A stretch of 64,000 nucleotides of DNA from Asticcacaulis sp. AC466 (lineage in GTDB: Bacteria > Pseudomonadota > Alphaproteobacteria > Caulobacterales > Caulobacteraceae): contig NZ_AWGE01000001.1 in the NCBI RefSeq assembly GCF_000495815.1, forward strand, positions 372,001-436,000, read 5' to 3'. Below, in pieces: positions 36,532 through 46,593 of the stretch (its first letter is position 1; every line of letters starts with the position of its first letter). The position numbers and the translations under genes are program-made. The notes under the pieces are model-generated. The model saw only the letters and a list, made by a program, of their open reading frames with translations. It was not told where the DNA came from and searched no databases.

Positions 36532-38220
36532 GTGTCGTTCAAGAATATGCCCATGTTGGGCAAGGCCTTCGTCCTGCTCCTTCTTCTTGTCGGCGTCGTG
36601 ATCGCCGCCGTTGCTTTCACCACGACGAAAATGGCCGCCATCGGCGCGGACTACAGTCGGGTCATTGCGGGACCCGGCGTGGCCTCCGTCGACATAGAGC
36701 GAGCCAGTCAGCAGATAAGGCGCTCCGAAACAGACCTTTACAAGGCCGTGTCCGCCCTGACGCCGCAACAACGCGCCGATGCTGAAACTGACCTAAAGGT
36801 GGCGCGGGGCGTCTTCGACCAGCAAACTGGCGAGGCGATAAAGGCTCTACCCAAGGAGGCGCAACGCATCGCGGGCATCCAGTCGAGTTTCGCTTCCGCC
36901 ATGGATCAGGCTTGCGTGCCGACGCTCAGGCTGACCGATGCCAACGATCATGCCGACGCGCTCGCGCAACTGGAGGATCATTGCGATCCTGCCATCGGCG
37001 CCGTGACAAAGTCCATGACACAAGTGGTGGATGAGACGCTCGACTCCAATGTCGCTGCATCGGCCGCAGCCGGAGAAGACACGCGCCACACCATCGCGGC
37101 ATCGTGGACCGGTGTTGGCGCGGCTCTTGTCATTGTCATGATCCTGGCTTTATGGGGTGTCGTGCGCTTTGTGGTGCGTCCGCTTAAGGGCCTGACCGGG
37201 ACCATGACCGCCATGTCTGCCGGGAACCTGGCAGTCAATGTGCCGGGTCAGGACCGTCAGGATGAGGTTGGTGCCATGGCGCGTGCCGCCGATATCTTCC
37301 GTCAGGGGCTTCAGGAAACCGAAAGCCTGCGTGCTCAGGCGGCTGACACGGAGCGGCTCAACGCTGTCCGTCTGCGTGAAGAGCGTGAACGCATTGCCGA
37401 CGACTTCCAGTCGAAGATGGGCGCCCTTGCGGATGCCTTCGTTCGGTCGTCGCACGAAGTCTCAGAAGCGGCGCAAAGCCTGGCGGCCACGGCCGAGGAA
37501 ACGTCGCGTCAGGCGCAGGTCGTTTCCGGCGCCGCAGAAGCGGCCTCGACCAATGTTCAGACTGTTGCGGCCGCCACAGAGGAAATGACGGCGTCCATCC
37601 GCGACATCAATGGCCAGGTGACATCCGCCGCCCACGTGACAGCGGAAGCGGCCGACGAGGCAGCGCGGTCGGAAAGTGAAATCCGCGATCTGGCCGAGGC
37701 CGCGCAAAGCATTGGCGAGGTTCTCAGCCTGATCAGCGACATCGCGTCACAAACCAATCTCCTGGCGCTCAACGCCGCCATCGAGGCCGCGCGTGCCGGA
37801 GAGGCCGGCAAGGGCTTTGCCGTGGTGGCGTCCGAGGTCAAGCAATTGGCGACCCAGACAGCCCAGGCCACCGGGGATATTGGCACCAAGGTTGGTCAGA
37901 TACAGGCGGCAACGCGGCGCACGGTTGACTCTATAGCTCGCATCGTCGCCACAATAGGCGATGTACGCTCCATTTCGACGGCCATAGCATCGGCCGTCGA
38001 ACAGCAGGGCATGGCGACGCGGGAAATCGCCGGCAATACGGTGCGCGCGTCTGACGGCACGCGCCAGGTGACCGAAAATATCTTCGGGGTGGGCCGGGCG
38101 GCGGAAATGACAGGTGCGGCGTCGACGCAGTTGATGGCCCTGTCAGGCAACCTGTCCGCCCAGGCAGGCGACCTGCAAAAGGAAGTCCAGGCATTCGTGC
38201 GGCAACTGCGCGCCGCTTGA
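36532..38220 (+). CDS. methyl-accepting chemotaxis protein (tandem copy 1)
   Basis: A 562-residue chemoreceptor. A GTG at 36532 with GAGGGG six bases upstream gives a start [11 protein letters not shown] equivalent to that of copy 2. It has TM1 (about 8-32), a periplasmic four-helix-like domain (about 35-188), TM2 (about 190-212), HAMP (about 213-265) and the signalling domain, with the hairpin tip [21 protein letters not shown]. Cys128 and Cys151 in the periplasmic domain are at exactly the positions seen in copy 2. The tail [11 protein letters not shown] lacks the NWETF CheR/CheB tether. The ligand is unknown. Confidence 0.92.
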   Translation: MSFKNMPMLGKAFVLLLLLVGVVIAAVAFTTTKMAAIGADYSRVIAGPGVASVDIERASQQIRRSETDLYKAVSALTPQQRADAETDLKVARGVFDQQTGEAIKALPKEAQRIAGIQSSFASAMDQACVPTLRLTDANDHADALAQLEDHCDPAIGAVTKSMTQVVDETLDSNVAASAAAGEDTRHTIAASWTGVGAALVIVMILALWGVVRFVVRPLKGLTGTMTAMSAGNLAVNVPGQDRQDEVGAMARAADIFRQGLQETESLRAQAADTERLNAVRLREERERIADDFQSKMGALADAFVRSSHEVSEAAQSLAATAEETSRQAQVVSGAAEAASTNVQTVAAATEEMTASIRDINGQVTSAAHVTAEAADEAARSESEIRDLAEAAQSIGEVLSLISDIASQTNLLALNAAIEAARAGEAGKGFAVVASEVKQLATQTAQATGDIGTKVGQIQAATRRTVDSIARIVATIGDVRSISTAIASAVEQQGMATREIAGNTVRASDGTRQVTENIFGVGRAAEMTGAASTQLMALSGNLSAQAGDLQKEVQAFVRQLRAA

Positions 38221-38445
38221 CGTCCTGAGTTGTGTAAACGAAGACAACCTAAAAAAGATAATTTGAGCGGCATTTTTATCGTTTGAGCGGAGAGGGGCTA
38301 AAAAATATTATAAAAATAAGGTATTTATAGTTTTTTCCATATTTAACAGTACGACGCCTAAGACAACTGAAACGAGTTTTTAATCATTTCTTTTAAATAC
38401 TTCCACATTGTCCGGGGTGGGCCGGAACAGTAGCGGAGTACCAAT

Positions 38446-40134
38446 ATGTCATTCAATAATCTGCCTATGCTGGGTAAGATACTGACGCTTTTCTCGATAT
38501 TAGCTGTCGTGTCGGTTTCGGCGACAGGGTTTGCCTCTTGGCAAATTAGCGCCATTTCGCGTGATTACGATGCCGCCCTGGTTGGGCCAGCGCGTGCCAA
38601 TGTCGCCTTATCGCGAGCCGGCCGTCATGCCGTCTGGACCTCACGCTCCATTCTCAAGCTGGTCACCGCTGCGACGCCGGAGGCTATTGCCAAGGCGGAA
38701 AGTGATGTCAGCGAAGGCTCACAGTCCTTTGAAAGCGAAATGAAGCTGGCCAAGACTTTGATGCCTGAAAAACGCGCGGAACTCGATGCGCTGCATCAGG
38801 CCTATACCGGCATTTTGAACAGCACCTGCAACCAGACGATCGGCCTCGGCAAGGGTGGGGCGCGCGAGGCGGCTATAGAGCATATGAATAATCAGTGCGG
38901 GCCTCAGCTTCTTAACGTGATCAAGAATATTTCTGCGGTGGTCGACAGTACGATCGTCTCCAACGAAGCTCTTGTTGGTCGCTTGAACAAGAAAGCGAAT
39001 GACACCGTCCTGATCACCTTGATATCGATCCTGGGCGGTATGGCTGCCGTGACGGGCGTCTCCGTCTGGTTGACCCGTGTCGGGATCGTGCGGCCGATGA
39101 AACGCCTGACCGACGTTATGGCCGCCATGGCGGGCGGCAAGCTGACGCTGGACGTGCCGGGGCAAGAGCGTCGCGACGAACTAGGGGCCATGGCCAAGAC
39201 TACCGAAATCTTCAGGCAGGGGCTGGAGGAGACAGAGCGACTGCGTCTGGCTGCCGCTCAGACCGAGGAGGCCAATGCGCGCCGTCTGCGTGAGGAGCGC
39301 CACGCCATCGCCGACGATTTCCAGTCCAAGATGGGGGCTTTAGCCGACTCGTTTGTCCGCTCGTCGAGTGAGGTATCTAATGCCGCCCAAAGCCTGTCGG
39401 CGACGGCCGAGGAGACCTCGCGTCAGGCTCAGGTCGTTACGGGTGCCGCCGAAGAGGCGGCTGTTAACGTCCAGACGGCCGCCGCCGCAACCGAAGAGAT
39501 GGCGGCATCGGTGCAGGAAATCGGCAGCCAGGTGTCTCGTGCAGCGACGGTGGCAAGCGAAGCCGCCCAGGAGGCGATCAGCACGGAGGGCGAAATTCGC
39601 GCTCTTTCAGATGCGGCCCAAAGCATCGGCGCAGTCGTAAATCTCATTAGCGAGATTGCTTCGCAGACCAACCTTCTGGCTCTGAATGCCACTATCGAAG
39701 CCGCTCGTGCGGGCGAAGCCGGCAAGGGGTTCGCTGTCGTTGCGTCGGAAGTCAAGACGCTGGCGACCCAGACCGCACGTGCCACAAAGGACATAGGCGA
39801 CAAGGTAGCGGAGATTCAGACGGCAACGCAGCGTACGGTCGGATCCATTGAAAAGATCGTTTCGACCATAGCCGACATGCGTAACATTTCTTCCAATATC
39901 GCTGCGTCTGTCGAACAGCAAGGAGCCGCCACTCAGGAAATCGCGGGTAATACCGCGCGTGCATCGGACGGTACCCTGCAAGTAACAGAGAATATCTTCG
40001 GCGTCGGCCGCGCGGCTGAAATGACGGGTGCGGCCTCAACGCAGTTGATGTCTCTCTCGGGTAATCTGAGCGAGCAAGCTGAGGCCTTGCAGGGTGAGGT
40101 TAAAGCCTTTGTCAGCCAGTTGCGCGCAGCCTGA
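38446..40134 (+). CDS. methyl-accepting chemotaxis protein (tandem copy 2)
   Basis: Also 562 residues, starting [16 protein letters not shown]. Layout as copy 1: TM1, periplasmic helical domain, TM2, HAMP and signalling domain. Cys128 and Cys151 match copy 1. The signalling half is nearly the same as in copy 1, but the tip reads [13 protein letters not shown], with Thr for the usual Ala. The periplasmic halves are much more divergent, as expected if ligand specificity differs. A 225-base AT-rich space before it (38221-38445, with A/T runs around 38297-38345) is probably its own promoter region. No che gene is nearby. Confidence 0.93.
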   Translation: MSFNNLPMLGKILTLFSILAVVSVSATGFASWQISAISRDYDAALVGPARANVALSRAGRHAVWTSRSILKLVTAATPEAIAKAESDVSEGSQSFESEMKLAKTLMPEKRAELDALHQAYTGILNSTCNQTIGLGKGGAREAAIEHMNNQCGPQLLNVIKNISAVVDSTIVSNEALVGRLNKKANDTVLITLISILGGMAAVTGVSVWLTRVGIVRPMKRLTDVMAAMAGGKLTLDVPGQERRDELGAMAKTTEIFRQGLEETERLRLAAAQTEEANARRLREERHAIADDFQSKMGALADSFVRSSSEVSNAAQSLSATAEETSRQAQVVTGAAEEAAVNVQTAAAATEEMAASVQEIGSQVSRAATVASEAAQEAISTEGEIRALSDAAQSIGAVVNLISEIASQTNLLALNATIEAARAGEAGKGFAVVASEVKTLATQTARATKDIGDKVAEIQTATQRTVGSIEKIVSTIADMRNISSNIAASVEQQGAATQEIAGNTARASDGTLQVTENIFGVGRAAEMTGAASTQLMSLSGNLSEQAEALQGEVKAFVSQLRAA

Positions 40135-40367
40135 TCCGGCAGGTTATGGTGTTGGGGGCGGTTTGACAGGCCGGCCCCTTCGCGCCAGGCGGCGTAATGC
40201 CGCGGTGCATTTCCCCCAATTGTATCAAACTGTTAAATCAATGTGATTGTAACCCGTTCGTGACTTGCCTTGGTTCATGCGCAACCGCTAGACAGCGCGC
40301 CAAAAGGGCCGCAGAATGTTGACCGGTCGCGTATGGCGCGCCGACTCGTGCGCCAAAGGGGACTAAC

Positions 40368-42662
40368 GTGGTAAAACTGGGCCCATTCGAGGGGATTCCG
40401 AAAGTGATGAGTGGCGCCATTCGCGGTCAGCGCGGTCTGTTACGTCAGATACGCGAGACGATGGAGGAAGGGCAGTCAGCCCAGTCGCGCCTCGACACGG
40501 TTGTGCGCATCATTGCCTCGTCCATGGTGGCGGAAGTCTGCTCCATCTATCTGCGCCGCACCTCCGAAGAACTGGAACTGTTCGCCACTGAAGGTCTGAA
40601 TGCCGATGCCGTCCACAAGACGCGGATGCGTCTGTCCGAAGGCCTGGTCGGTGAGGTCGCGCGCGTAGGCACGCCGCTCAACCTGATGGATGCGCCCTCG
40701 CATCCCAGCTTCTCTTACCGCCCGGAAACCGGCGAAGATCCGTATAAATCCTTTCTCGGCGTGCCCCTGCTGCGGGGCGGTCGGACGATTGGTGTGCTGG
40801 TTGTCCAGAACATGGCGGCGCGCAGATACGAGGAAGAGGAGGTCGAGGACCTTCAGATCATTGCCATGGTGCTGGCGGAAATCGTCACGGCAGGCGATCT
40901 GGTCGGTATCGAGGAACTGAAGGATATCGAACTCGCGCCCCAGAAGCCGGAGCGGCTTAAGGGCTCGATATTTGCCGACGGTATCAGCCTGGGCACCGTC
41001 ATCCTGCACGAAGTTCCGGTAACTTCTGACCACCTGCTGAGCGACGATTCCGTTGCCGAAGAAGTGCGCCTGCTGGCCGCCATCGATACCTTGCGCGAAC
41101 AGATCGACCAGATGTTCGAAGGCACGCACGGCTTGGCCGGGCCGACCTTCGACGTGCTGGAAACCTATCGCATGTTTGCCCATTCCACCAGTTGGGTGCG
41201 CAACCTGGTTGAGGCGGTGCGCAACGGTCTGACGGCGGAAGCGGCCGTCGATCGCGTGCGAAATGAGCAGCGCGCCAAGCTCAATAATGCGCGCGACGCC
41301 TATATGCGCGAACGTTTGCATGACTTGGAAGATTTGGCCAACCGTCTCTTGCGCGTGCTGGCCGGAAAGATCACCACGGCACGCGAAATTCCCGAAGATT
41401 CGATCCTGGTGGCGCGCGACCTGGGGCCCGCCGACCTGCTGGAATACGACCGGACGCGGCTGAAGGGTATATTGCTTGAGGAAGGGTCGGCCTCCAATCA
41501 CGCGGCCATCGTTGCCCGCGCCTTGCAAATTCCCTGTGTCGGGCGCCTGCAATCCCTGCGTGACCGTGTATCCCAGGGGGATCTGGTCATAGTCGACGGC
41601 GAAACGGGCGAAGCCTATCTGCGTCCACGTCCGGACATCATTGAGGCGGCGACGGCACGTATTGACGTGCGCACCCAGCGTCGGGCCGAATTCAGCAAGA
41701 TCAAGGACGTCGAGGCGGTGACCCGCGATGGCCAGCGCATCACGCTCCTGATGAATGCCGGCCTGGAATTCGATATCGACATCATGAACGAAACCGGCGC
41801 CGAAGGCATCGGTCTGTTCCGCACCGAATTCCAGTTCATGGTATCCGACGACCTGCCGCGCCTGAAGCGCCAGACGGAGTTGTATGAGCGTATCATGGAC
41901 GGCGCCGGCGATCGCCCTGTCACCTTCCGCACGCTCGATCTCGGTGGCGACAAGATCCTGCCCTATATGGAGATGGAGCGCGAGGAAAACCCGGCACTCG
42001 GCTGGCGCGCCATTCGTATGGGGCTGGACCGTCCGGCCTTGCTGCGAATGCAGTTGCGGGCTCTCATCACCGCGGCGCGTGGCCGTGAATTGCGTATCAT
42101 GTTCCCCATGGTGGCCTCGATCGACGAATTCCGCCAGGCGCGTGAGATGGTCGACATAGAATGCGCGTGGGCCAAGCGGCGGGGACGCCCCTTGCCGGCC
42201 TTGCTGCGTGTCGGCGCGATGATCGAATGCCCGTCGTTGTTGTTCCATCTCGACGCGCTGTTGCCGCTGGTCGATTTCGCCAGCGTCGGCACCAACGATC
42301 TTCAGCAGTATCTGTTCGCAGCGGATCGCACCAACCCGAAGATGTCGGATCGCTACGATGCCCTGTCGCCGCCGCTTCTGCGCGCCCTGGCCTCGATTCA
42401 GAGGGCAGCGGAGGAATCTGGCACGCCGGTATCGGTGTGCGGAGAAATCGCCGGTCGGCCGCTTGAAGCTTTCGTTCTGATAGCGCTGGGCTTCAATCGG
42501 TTGTCCATGCCGCCGGCGGGCTTGGGACAGGTCAAGCGCATGATCCTGTCGTGTGACCGTGAAGCGGCCAGCAAGGCGATCGCCAAGCTGATGACCAGTT
42601 CGGGTGGATCTGTGCGCAATGAAATCCTGTCGTTGGCGCGCAAGCTCAATATCGATATGTGA
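40368..42662 (+). CDS. ptsP: phosphoenolpyruvate-protein phosphotransferase PtsP (EI-Ntr)
   Basis: EI-Ntr starts the nitrogen phosphotransferase chain by transferring phosphate from PEP to NPr. The 764-residue protein has an N-terminal GAF domain (about 15-160), which in EI-Ntr senses glutamine or similar signals. The phospho-histidine is His378 in EGSASNHAAIVARAL. PEP-binding core motifs are present: GIGLFRTEFQFM, TFRTLDLGGDK, LRVGAMIECPS, VGTNDLQQYLFAADR and SVCGEIAGRP. A GTG start with AAGGGGA six bases upstream is chosen. The lysC-ptsP proximity is usual in alphaproteobacteria. Confidence 0.95.
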   Translation: MVKLGPFEGIPKVMSGAIRGQRGLLRQIRETMEEGQSAQSRLDTVVRIIASSMVAEVCSIYLRRTSEELELFATEGLNADAVHKTRMRLSEGLVGEVARVGTPLNLMDAPSHPSFSYRPETGEDPYKSFLGVPLLRGGRTIGVLVVQNMAARRYEEEEVEDLQIIAMVLAEIVTAGDLVGIEELKDIELAPQKPERLKGSIFADGISLGTVILHEVPVTSDHLLSDDSVAEEVRLLAAIDTLREQIDQMFEGTHGLAGPTFDVLETYRMFAHSTSWVRNLVEAVRNGLTAEAAVDRVRNEQRAKLNNARDAYMRERLHDLEDLANRLLRVLAGKITTAREIPEDSILVARDLGPADLLEYDRTRLKGILLEEGSASNHAAIVARALQIPCVGRLQSLRDRVSQGDLVIVDGETGEAYLRPRPDIIEAATARIDVRTQRRAEFSKIKDVEAVTRDGQRITLLMNAGLEFDIDIMNETGAEGIGLFRTEFQFMVSDDLPRLKRQTELYERIMDGAGDRPVTFRTLDLGGDKILPYMEMEREENPALGWRAIRMGLDRPALLRMQLRALITAARGRELRIMFPMVASIDEFRQAREMVDIECAWAKRRGRPLPALLRVGAMIECPSLLFHLDALLPLVDFASVGTNDLQQYLFAADRTNPKMSDRYDALSPPLLRALASIQRAAEESGTPVSVCGEIAGRPLEAFVLIALGFNRLSMPPAGLGQVKRMILSCDREAASKAIAKLMTSSGGSVRNEILSLARKLNIDM

Positions 42663-42765
42663 CGTTGTCGTCTTTGGACGATAATTCAATGACCGACTAA
42701 GAAATTTGTGTCACGAAACCGCTGTGTCCGTCGTATAAGCCGTGGAACAAGCTGATAGGTGATAT

Positions 42766-44886
42766 GTGCGTCCATACATGTGTTCTGAGGCCCCATTTTT
42801 CGTGTTTTCCAGACAGTATTGCCTACCGGTCATATTGATCGTTCTGCTGGCGATAGTGGGAATCGTCGCGGCGCCAGCACGCGCCGCCGACGGTAAATCC
42901 GCCCATATAACCGCGCGACTGGTCGCCGAGTCCGGAACCGTGGCGCCGAATGGCGACGTCATGGTCGGGCTGGATTATACCACCGCGCCTGGTTGGCACA
43001 CCTATTGGGTCAATCCCGGCGATACTGGATTGCCGACACGCTTCGAGTGGAGCCTGCCCGACGGTTTCACCGCCGGCACGGTGCGCTGGCCCACACCGGA
43101 ATTGCTACCTTCCTTCGGCCTGATGAGCTATGGCTACGATAAGGAAGCTGTGCTGCTTGTTCCCATGCACAATGGTTCGCATTTGTCGCGAGGGGACATT
43201 CTGCCGATAAAGGCCAAGGTCGGTTTTCTGGTCTGTTCGGACGTCTGCATTCCGGAAAGCCTGGAGGTCAGCCTGAATCTCAAGGTTGGTGCCCCGAAGG
43301 TGACCGGACCGGATGCGGCCACCATTGCCAGCGCACAAAAACGCCTGCCGAAGCCGTCCAACATTGCGGCTACAGTCGACATCGTCAATGGGATGACGGA
43401 ACTTGGATTTCCGCTCACCGGCGTCAGCCCTCAAGGTGCCATCTTCTTTCCGACCCAAACCGGCGTATTGAGTGCGCCAGCACCGCAGGCGGTCGACATG
43501 GGCGCCAAGGGCTTTACCTTGCGTGTAAAGGCTGCAAACCCGGCCCTGCCGGACGGCGACCTATCGGGTGTTCTGAAGCTGGCCGATGGCACGGCTTTCG
43601 ACATTAAACTCAGTCGCGCGCCCCTCTCGCCGGAAGTTCAGGGCCTTGGGGCAGCGTCTCAGGCCAAGGCAGACACCTCATTGTCCGGCGTCATGCTGGC
43701 CATGCTTGGCGCTTTTATCGGCGGGCTGATTTTGAACCTGATGCCTTGTGTCTTCCCCGTTCTGTCGATGAAGCTGCTCAGCTTGGCGCGGTCTGGGCAT
43801 GACAAAAAGCTGGCGCAGGCCGAATCGCTGTTCTACGGCGTCGGTACGATCGTCACCTTCGTCGCCCTGGCGATGATCCTTTTGTTGGCACGCGCGTTGG
43901 GCCAGTCGATCGGCTGGGGGTTCCAGTTGCAAAGCCCGTACGTCACCGCCTCCTTGGCCCTGGTCATGTTACTGGTGGCGCTCAATATGTCCGGTGTGTT
44001 CGACGTCGGATCCTCGCTGCAGGCGGCTGGAAATCTCCAAATAGGCGCCCGCCGCCCGCGTCTCGCCGCCTTTACGACCGGCGTCCTGGCCGTTGTCGTT
44101 GCGGCCCCCTGCACCGCGCCGTTCATGGCCACAGCTATCGGTGTCGCTCTGGCGCAGGGCGGGTGGGTGTCCTTTGCCATTTTTGTCGCCCTGGGCGTCG
44201 GTTTTGCCCTGCCGTTCGTCCTGCTTACCTTTTTGATTACCCTCATGCCAGGCATTGCCAAGGTTTTGCCCAAGCCTGGAAAGTGGATGGATGGGTTGAA
44301 GATCGCCTTGTCGCTGCTGATGTATGCGGCCTCTGCCTGGCTGATTTGGGTGTTTGCCCAGCAGGTGCAGATCCTGGGCGTCCTGCTGCTCGGCCTTGCG
44401 CTGATCCTTGTCACGCTGGCTGTAATGAAGATCCGGGTTCCGAAAGGGATAAAAGCGGTCGTCTTGATTGGGGGCGTCGTGCTTACCGCTGTGTCGGCCA
44501 CATTGCCACGGACGACCAAGATGGAATCCTTGCCATCGGGCCTTCTGCCGCACCGCGATTTTAGTGTGCAGACTCTGACCGCATTGCGCGCCAGCCATGC
44601 GCCGGTCTTTGTCGACCTGACGGCGGCATGGTGCGTGACCTGCAAGGTCAATGAGCGCCTGGTCCTGACCGGTACGGAATTCGAAAAGGCGCTGAAGGAT
44701 ACCGGCACGGTCTACATGGTCGGTGACTGGACCAATCAGGATGCGGAAATATCGCAGTATCTGGGGCTTTACGGCCGGTCAGGCGTTCCGCTTTACGTCT
44801 ATTACGGTCCCAACAATGCCGAGCCGGTCGTTCTGCCGCAAATCCTGAATACCGCCGACGTGGTAAAACTTATCCGAGGAAAGTGA
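42766..44886 (+). CDS. DsbD/ScsB-like protein-disulfide reductase
   Basis: A 706-residue thiol-electron transporter. After a signal peptide (end PARAADG) comes a periplasmic domain with VCSDVCIPESLE, similar to ScsB and DsbC-corrector-type N-domains. Next is an eight-helix core with LMPCVFPVLSMKLL and VAAPCTAPFMATAIG, carrying the paired transmembrane cysteines. The C-terminal thioredoxin domain has AAWCVTCKV (Cys623, Cys626). It moves reducing power from cytoplasmic thioredoxin to periplasmic partners. The start is uncertain: GTG 42766 or ATG 42778. Confidence 0.88.
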   Translation: MRPYMCSEAPFFVFSRQYCLPVILIVLLAIVGIVAAPARAADGKSAHITARLVAESGTVAPNGDVMVGLDYTTAPGWHTYWVNPGDTGLPTRFEWSLPDGFTAGTVRWPTPELLPSFGLMSYGYDKEAVLLVPMHNGSHLSRGDILPIKAKVGFLVCSDVCIPESLEVSLNLKVGAPKVTGPDAATIASAQKRLPKPSNIAATVDIVNGMTELGFPLTGVSPQGAIFFPTQTGVLSAPAPQAVDMGAKGFTLRVKAANPALPDGDLSGVLKLADGTAFDIKLSRAPLSPEVQGLGAASQAKADTSLSGVMLAMLGAFIGGLILNLMPCVFPVLSMKLLSLARSGHDKKLAQAESLFYGVGTIVTFVALAMILLLARALGQSIGWGFQLQSPYVTASLALVMLLVALNMSGVFDVGSSLQAAGNLQIGARRPRLAAFTTGVLAVVVAAPCTAPFMATAIGVALAQGGWVSFAIFVALGVGFALPFVLLTFLITLMPGIAKVLPKPGKWMDGLKIALSLLMYAASAWLIWVFAQQVQILGVLLLGLALILVTLAVMKIRVPKGIKAVVLIGGVVLTAVSATLPRTTKMESLPSGLLPHRDFSVQTLTALRASHAPVFVDLTAAWCVTCKVNERLVLTGTEFEKALKDTGTVYMVGDWTNQDAEISQYLGLYGRSGVPLYVYYGPNNAEPVVLPQILNTADVVKLIRGK

Positions 44887-44899
44887 TGTCGAAGGCGGT

Positions 44900-45376
44900 C
44901 TAGTGGCTGGCCAGGGCAGATAGCCGGACACCGAAGGGGCCAAAATAGTAGAGGCAGTCGGCATCGTTATTGGCGTGGGTGAAGCGGCCGGTCACGGTTA
45001 TCGGTGCGCCGAGGGTCAGGCCGCGAAGCGAGCCATAGACCGGGTCCGTTTTCGGAATTATCGCTTCAAGCCGGATGGACCGCCCAATATCAATTTCCAG
45101 ATCGGCTGTGCCGTCGATCGTCGAGATGCGCAAATCCTTTACCGTGCCGCGCCAGTCGCTAAAGGCATCGTACTTTTTGAATTGTGCGCAGAACTGGTCG
45201 GTCTGCTGACCGGGGTCGCTGACCTTCGCCTTGATGTCATGAGGCAGGGCGATCAATGCCGCCTGATCGGGAGGCAGGCCGGCGGAGGCGTCGGCTGGTG
45301 AGGCCGGTGTTGGCACCCGTGAGCAGGCGGCCAGGCACAAAAGCAGAAGGGCGGGATACAGGGCGGGGTGGATCAT
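44900..45376 (-). CDS. hypothetical lipoprotein with OB-like domain
   Basis: A 158-residue predicted lipoprotein: the signal peptide ends in the lipobox LAAC, Cys18. The mature part has a Pro/Ala linker, then about 100 residues of alternating beta strands (TVKDLRISTIDGTADLEIDI, LTLGAPITVTGRFTH) that could form an OB-like barrel. Two more cysteines (QFCAQF and DCLYYF) may pair, in the range of the neighbouring DsbD-like protein. No family is recognised. It is convergent with the DsbD-like gene, with stops 13 bases apart. Confidence 0.6.
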   Translation of the reverse strand: MIHPALYPALLLLCLAACSRVPTPASPADASAGLPPDQAALIALPHDIKAKVSDPGQQTDQFCAQFKKYDAFSDWRGTVKDLRISTIDGTADLEIDIGRSIRLEAIIPKTDPVYGSLRGLTLGAPITVTGRFTHANNDADCLYYFGPFGVRLSALASH

Positions 45377-45410
45377 GCCGATCTCCTTTGGGACTGATCT
45401 CCTTTGGCCC

Positions 45411-45893
45411 TTAGGTATTGCCGAATTCGATCACGCAGTCGAGGCCTGAATCGGCGGTGGCCGGCGTGACGATGACGTCGATATTGTCGCGGAGAAGGGC
45501 CGCCATATTGCCGAGCGCCCGCCCAAGGTCGGCATCGCTCTTAGACGCCAATATAGCGTCCATCTTTATGTTCAGGTCGAGCGATAGCCCCTTCATAATG
45601 CATTTCAGATCGTTGTCTGTCCCTCGCTTCTTCAGGGCCAGGTGCCCTTGCAGATCGCCGTCGGACAGAGCGCGAATTTGCTGCGTGTAGGTTTTGAAGT
45701 CAGGCCGTTCCAGCAGGGACAAGGCAGGGCTGGCGCTGAGCCGTTCGGTTTGCGCTTTCAGCTTTCCGGCGCGATCGACCAGATCCGCGAAATAGGGCTC
45801 ATGCGAAATAGTACTGGTCGCGGGGACAGCCGTCTGACCGGTTGCGGGCAGGCTCATGCCCAACATCAACGCGAAAATCGCAGGTCGCAACAT
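45411..45893 (-). CDS. hypothetical exported protein
   Basis: I chose the ATG at 45893 because GGAG lies six bases upstream and the frame opens with a signal peptide (MLRPAIFALMLGMSLPATG). The 160-residue protein is mainly helical (DLVDRAGKLKAQTERLSA, LSDGDLQGHLALKKRG), with two cysteines (KCIMKG and LDCVIEF) that could form a disulfide. No family is recognised. It lies 34 bases upstream of the lipoprotein gene on the same strand and probably shares its transcript. Confidence 0.6.
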   Translation of the reverse strand: MLRPAIFALMLGMSLPATGQTAVPATSTISHEPYFADLVDRAGKLKAQTERLSASPALSLLERPDFKTYTQQIRALSDGDLQGHLALKKRGTDNDLKCIMKGLSLDLNIKMDAILASKSDADLGRALGNMAALLRDNIDVIVTPATADSGLDCVIEFGNT

Positions 45894-46131
45894 AACGCGC
45901 TCCATTTCAATACATACGGAGCGTGATTATGCAAAAGCTTGGCCAACAAAGCGTTAATGCGTGCGGAACAGGTACGAATTTGCGATGCGCAACAGCGCCT
46001 TCACCACCGGCCCGGCACCTACCGGACAGGTGGCGAAGGTCGCGCTCTGGTCAAACATTACCTATAGCGCGCTTGGCCCTGCGCTTGTCTGATTAAGCTG
46101 ATTTTTCTTAATGCCGTAGCCTCGGGCTACG

Positions 46132-46302
46132 TCAATAACTGACCGTGGTGGGTTGTGGGCCCTTGTGACACGGTATGCCTACGGCGCACTTATTGGCGTC
46201 CATGGCGGAAACGAACCAAGCAATCCCTGTTATCATGACGGCCACGAAAACCAGGGCTACGACAAAACGCGAAAAATTCTCAGCGGTGTGCGACTTAGCC
46301 AT
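46132..46302 (-). CDS. small single-pass membrane protein (56 residues)
   Basis: The ATG at 46302 has a near-perfect AAGGAGGG ribosome site. The protein has a polar start (MAKSHTAENFSRF), one transmembrane helix (about 14-33) and a short tail with two cysteines (KCAVGIPCHKG). The strong ribosome site argues for high expression. A 7-bp hairpin (46115-46131) sits directly after its stop. A perfect 8-bp-arm palindrome lies 72 bases upstream and may control it. The family is unknown. Confidence 0.6.
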   Translation of the reverse strand: MAKSHTAENFSRFVVALVFVAVMITGIAWFVSAMDANKCAVGIPCHKGPQPTTVSY

Positions 46303-46374
46303 TGTTATACCCTCCTTAGGGAAGCCCCATTTATAACACGGTTCGGCCACATTTAGAAGGCCTTAACCTAATAT

Positions 46375-46394
46375 TTTTGACAAAAGTGTCAAAA
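46375..46394. promoter_or_regulatory. palindromic operator-like site between small membrane protein and hisS
   Basis: TTTTGACA-AAAG-TGTCAAAA: perfect 8-bp arms, 4-base centre, in an AT-rich context between divergent genes. It includes a TTGACA hexamer. Such a dimer site may control the 56-residue membrane protein; hisS starts 200 bases away. Confidence 0.45.
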
Positions 46395-46593
46395 TACCGT
46401 TTTCAGTGTAATTTCCCCTTTAAGGCGAACGGGTTGGGGTTTCGCCAGCAAATAAGCGGACGATATGGTTCATACCACTCAGCCGCTCGTCAGCGGGATT
46501 GAGCCTGGCCGTAGGGCGACTATTCCATTGGCAATTCGGTGGATTCGCCTCATTTCGGTTGTCTCAGTGCGTCCGATGCTTTAATTCGCGCGC

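Noticed and set aside
40476-42689. 737-codon minus-strand open frame opposite ptsP
   Set aside because: Same artefact: ptsP motifs are all present on the plus strand, and the antisense translation is compositionally biased.
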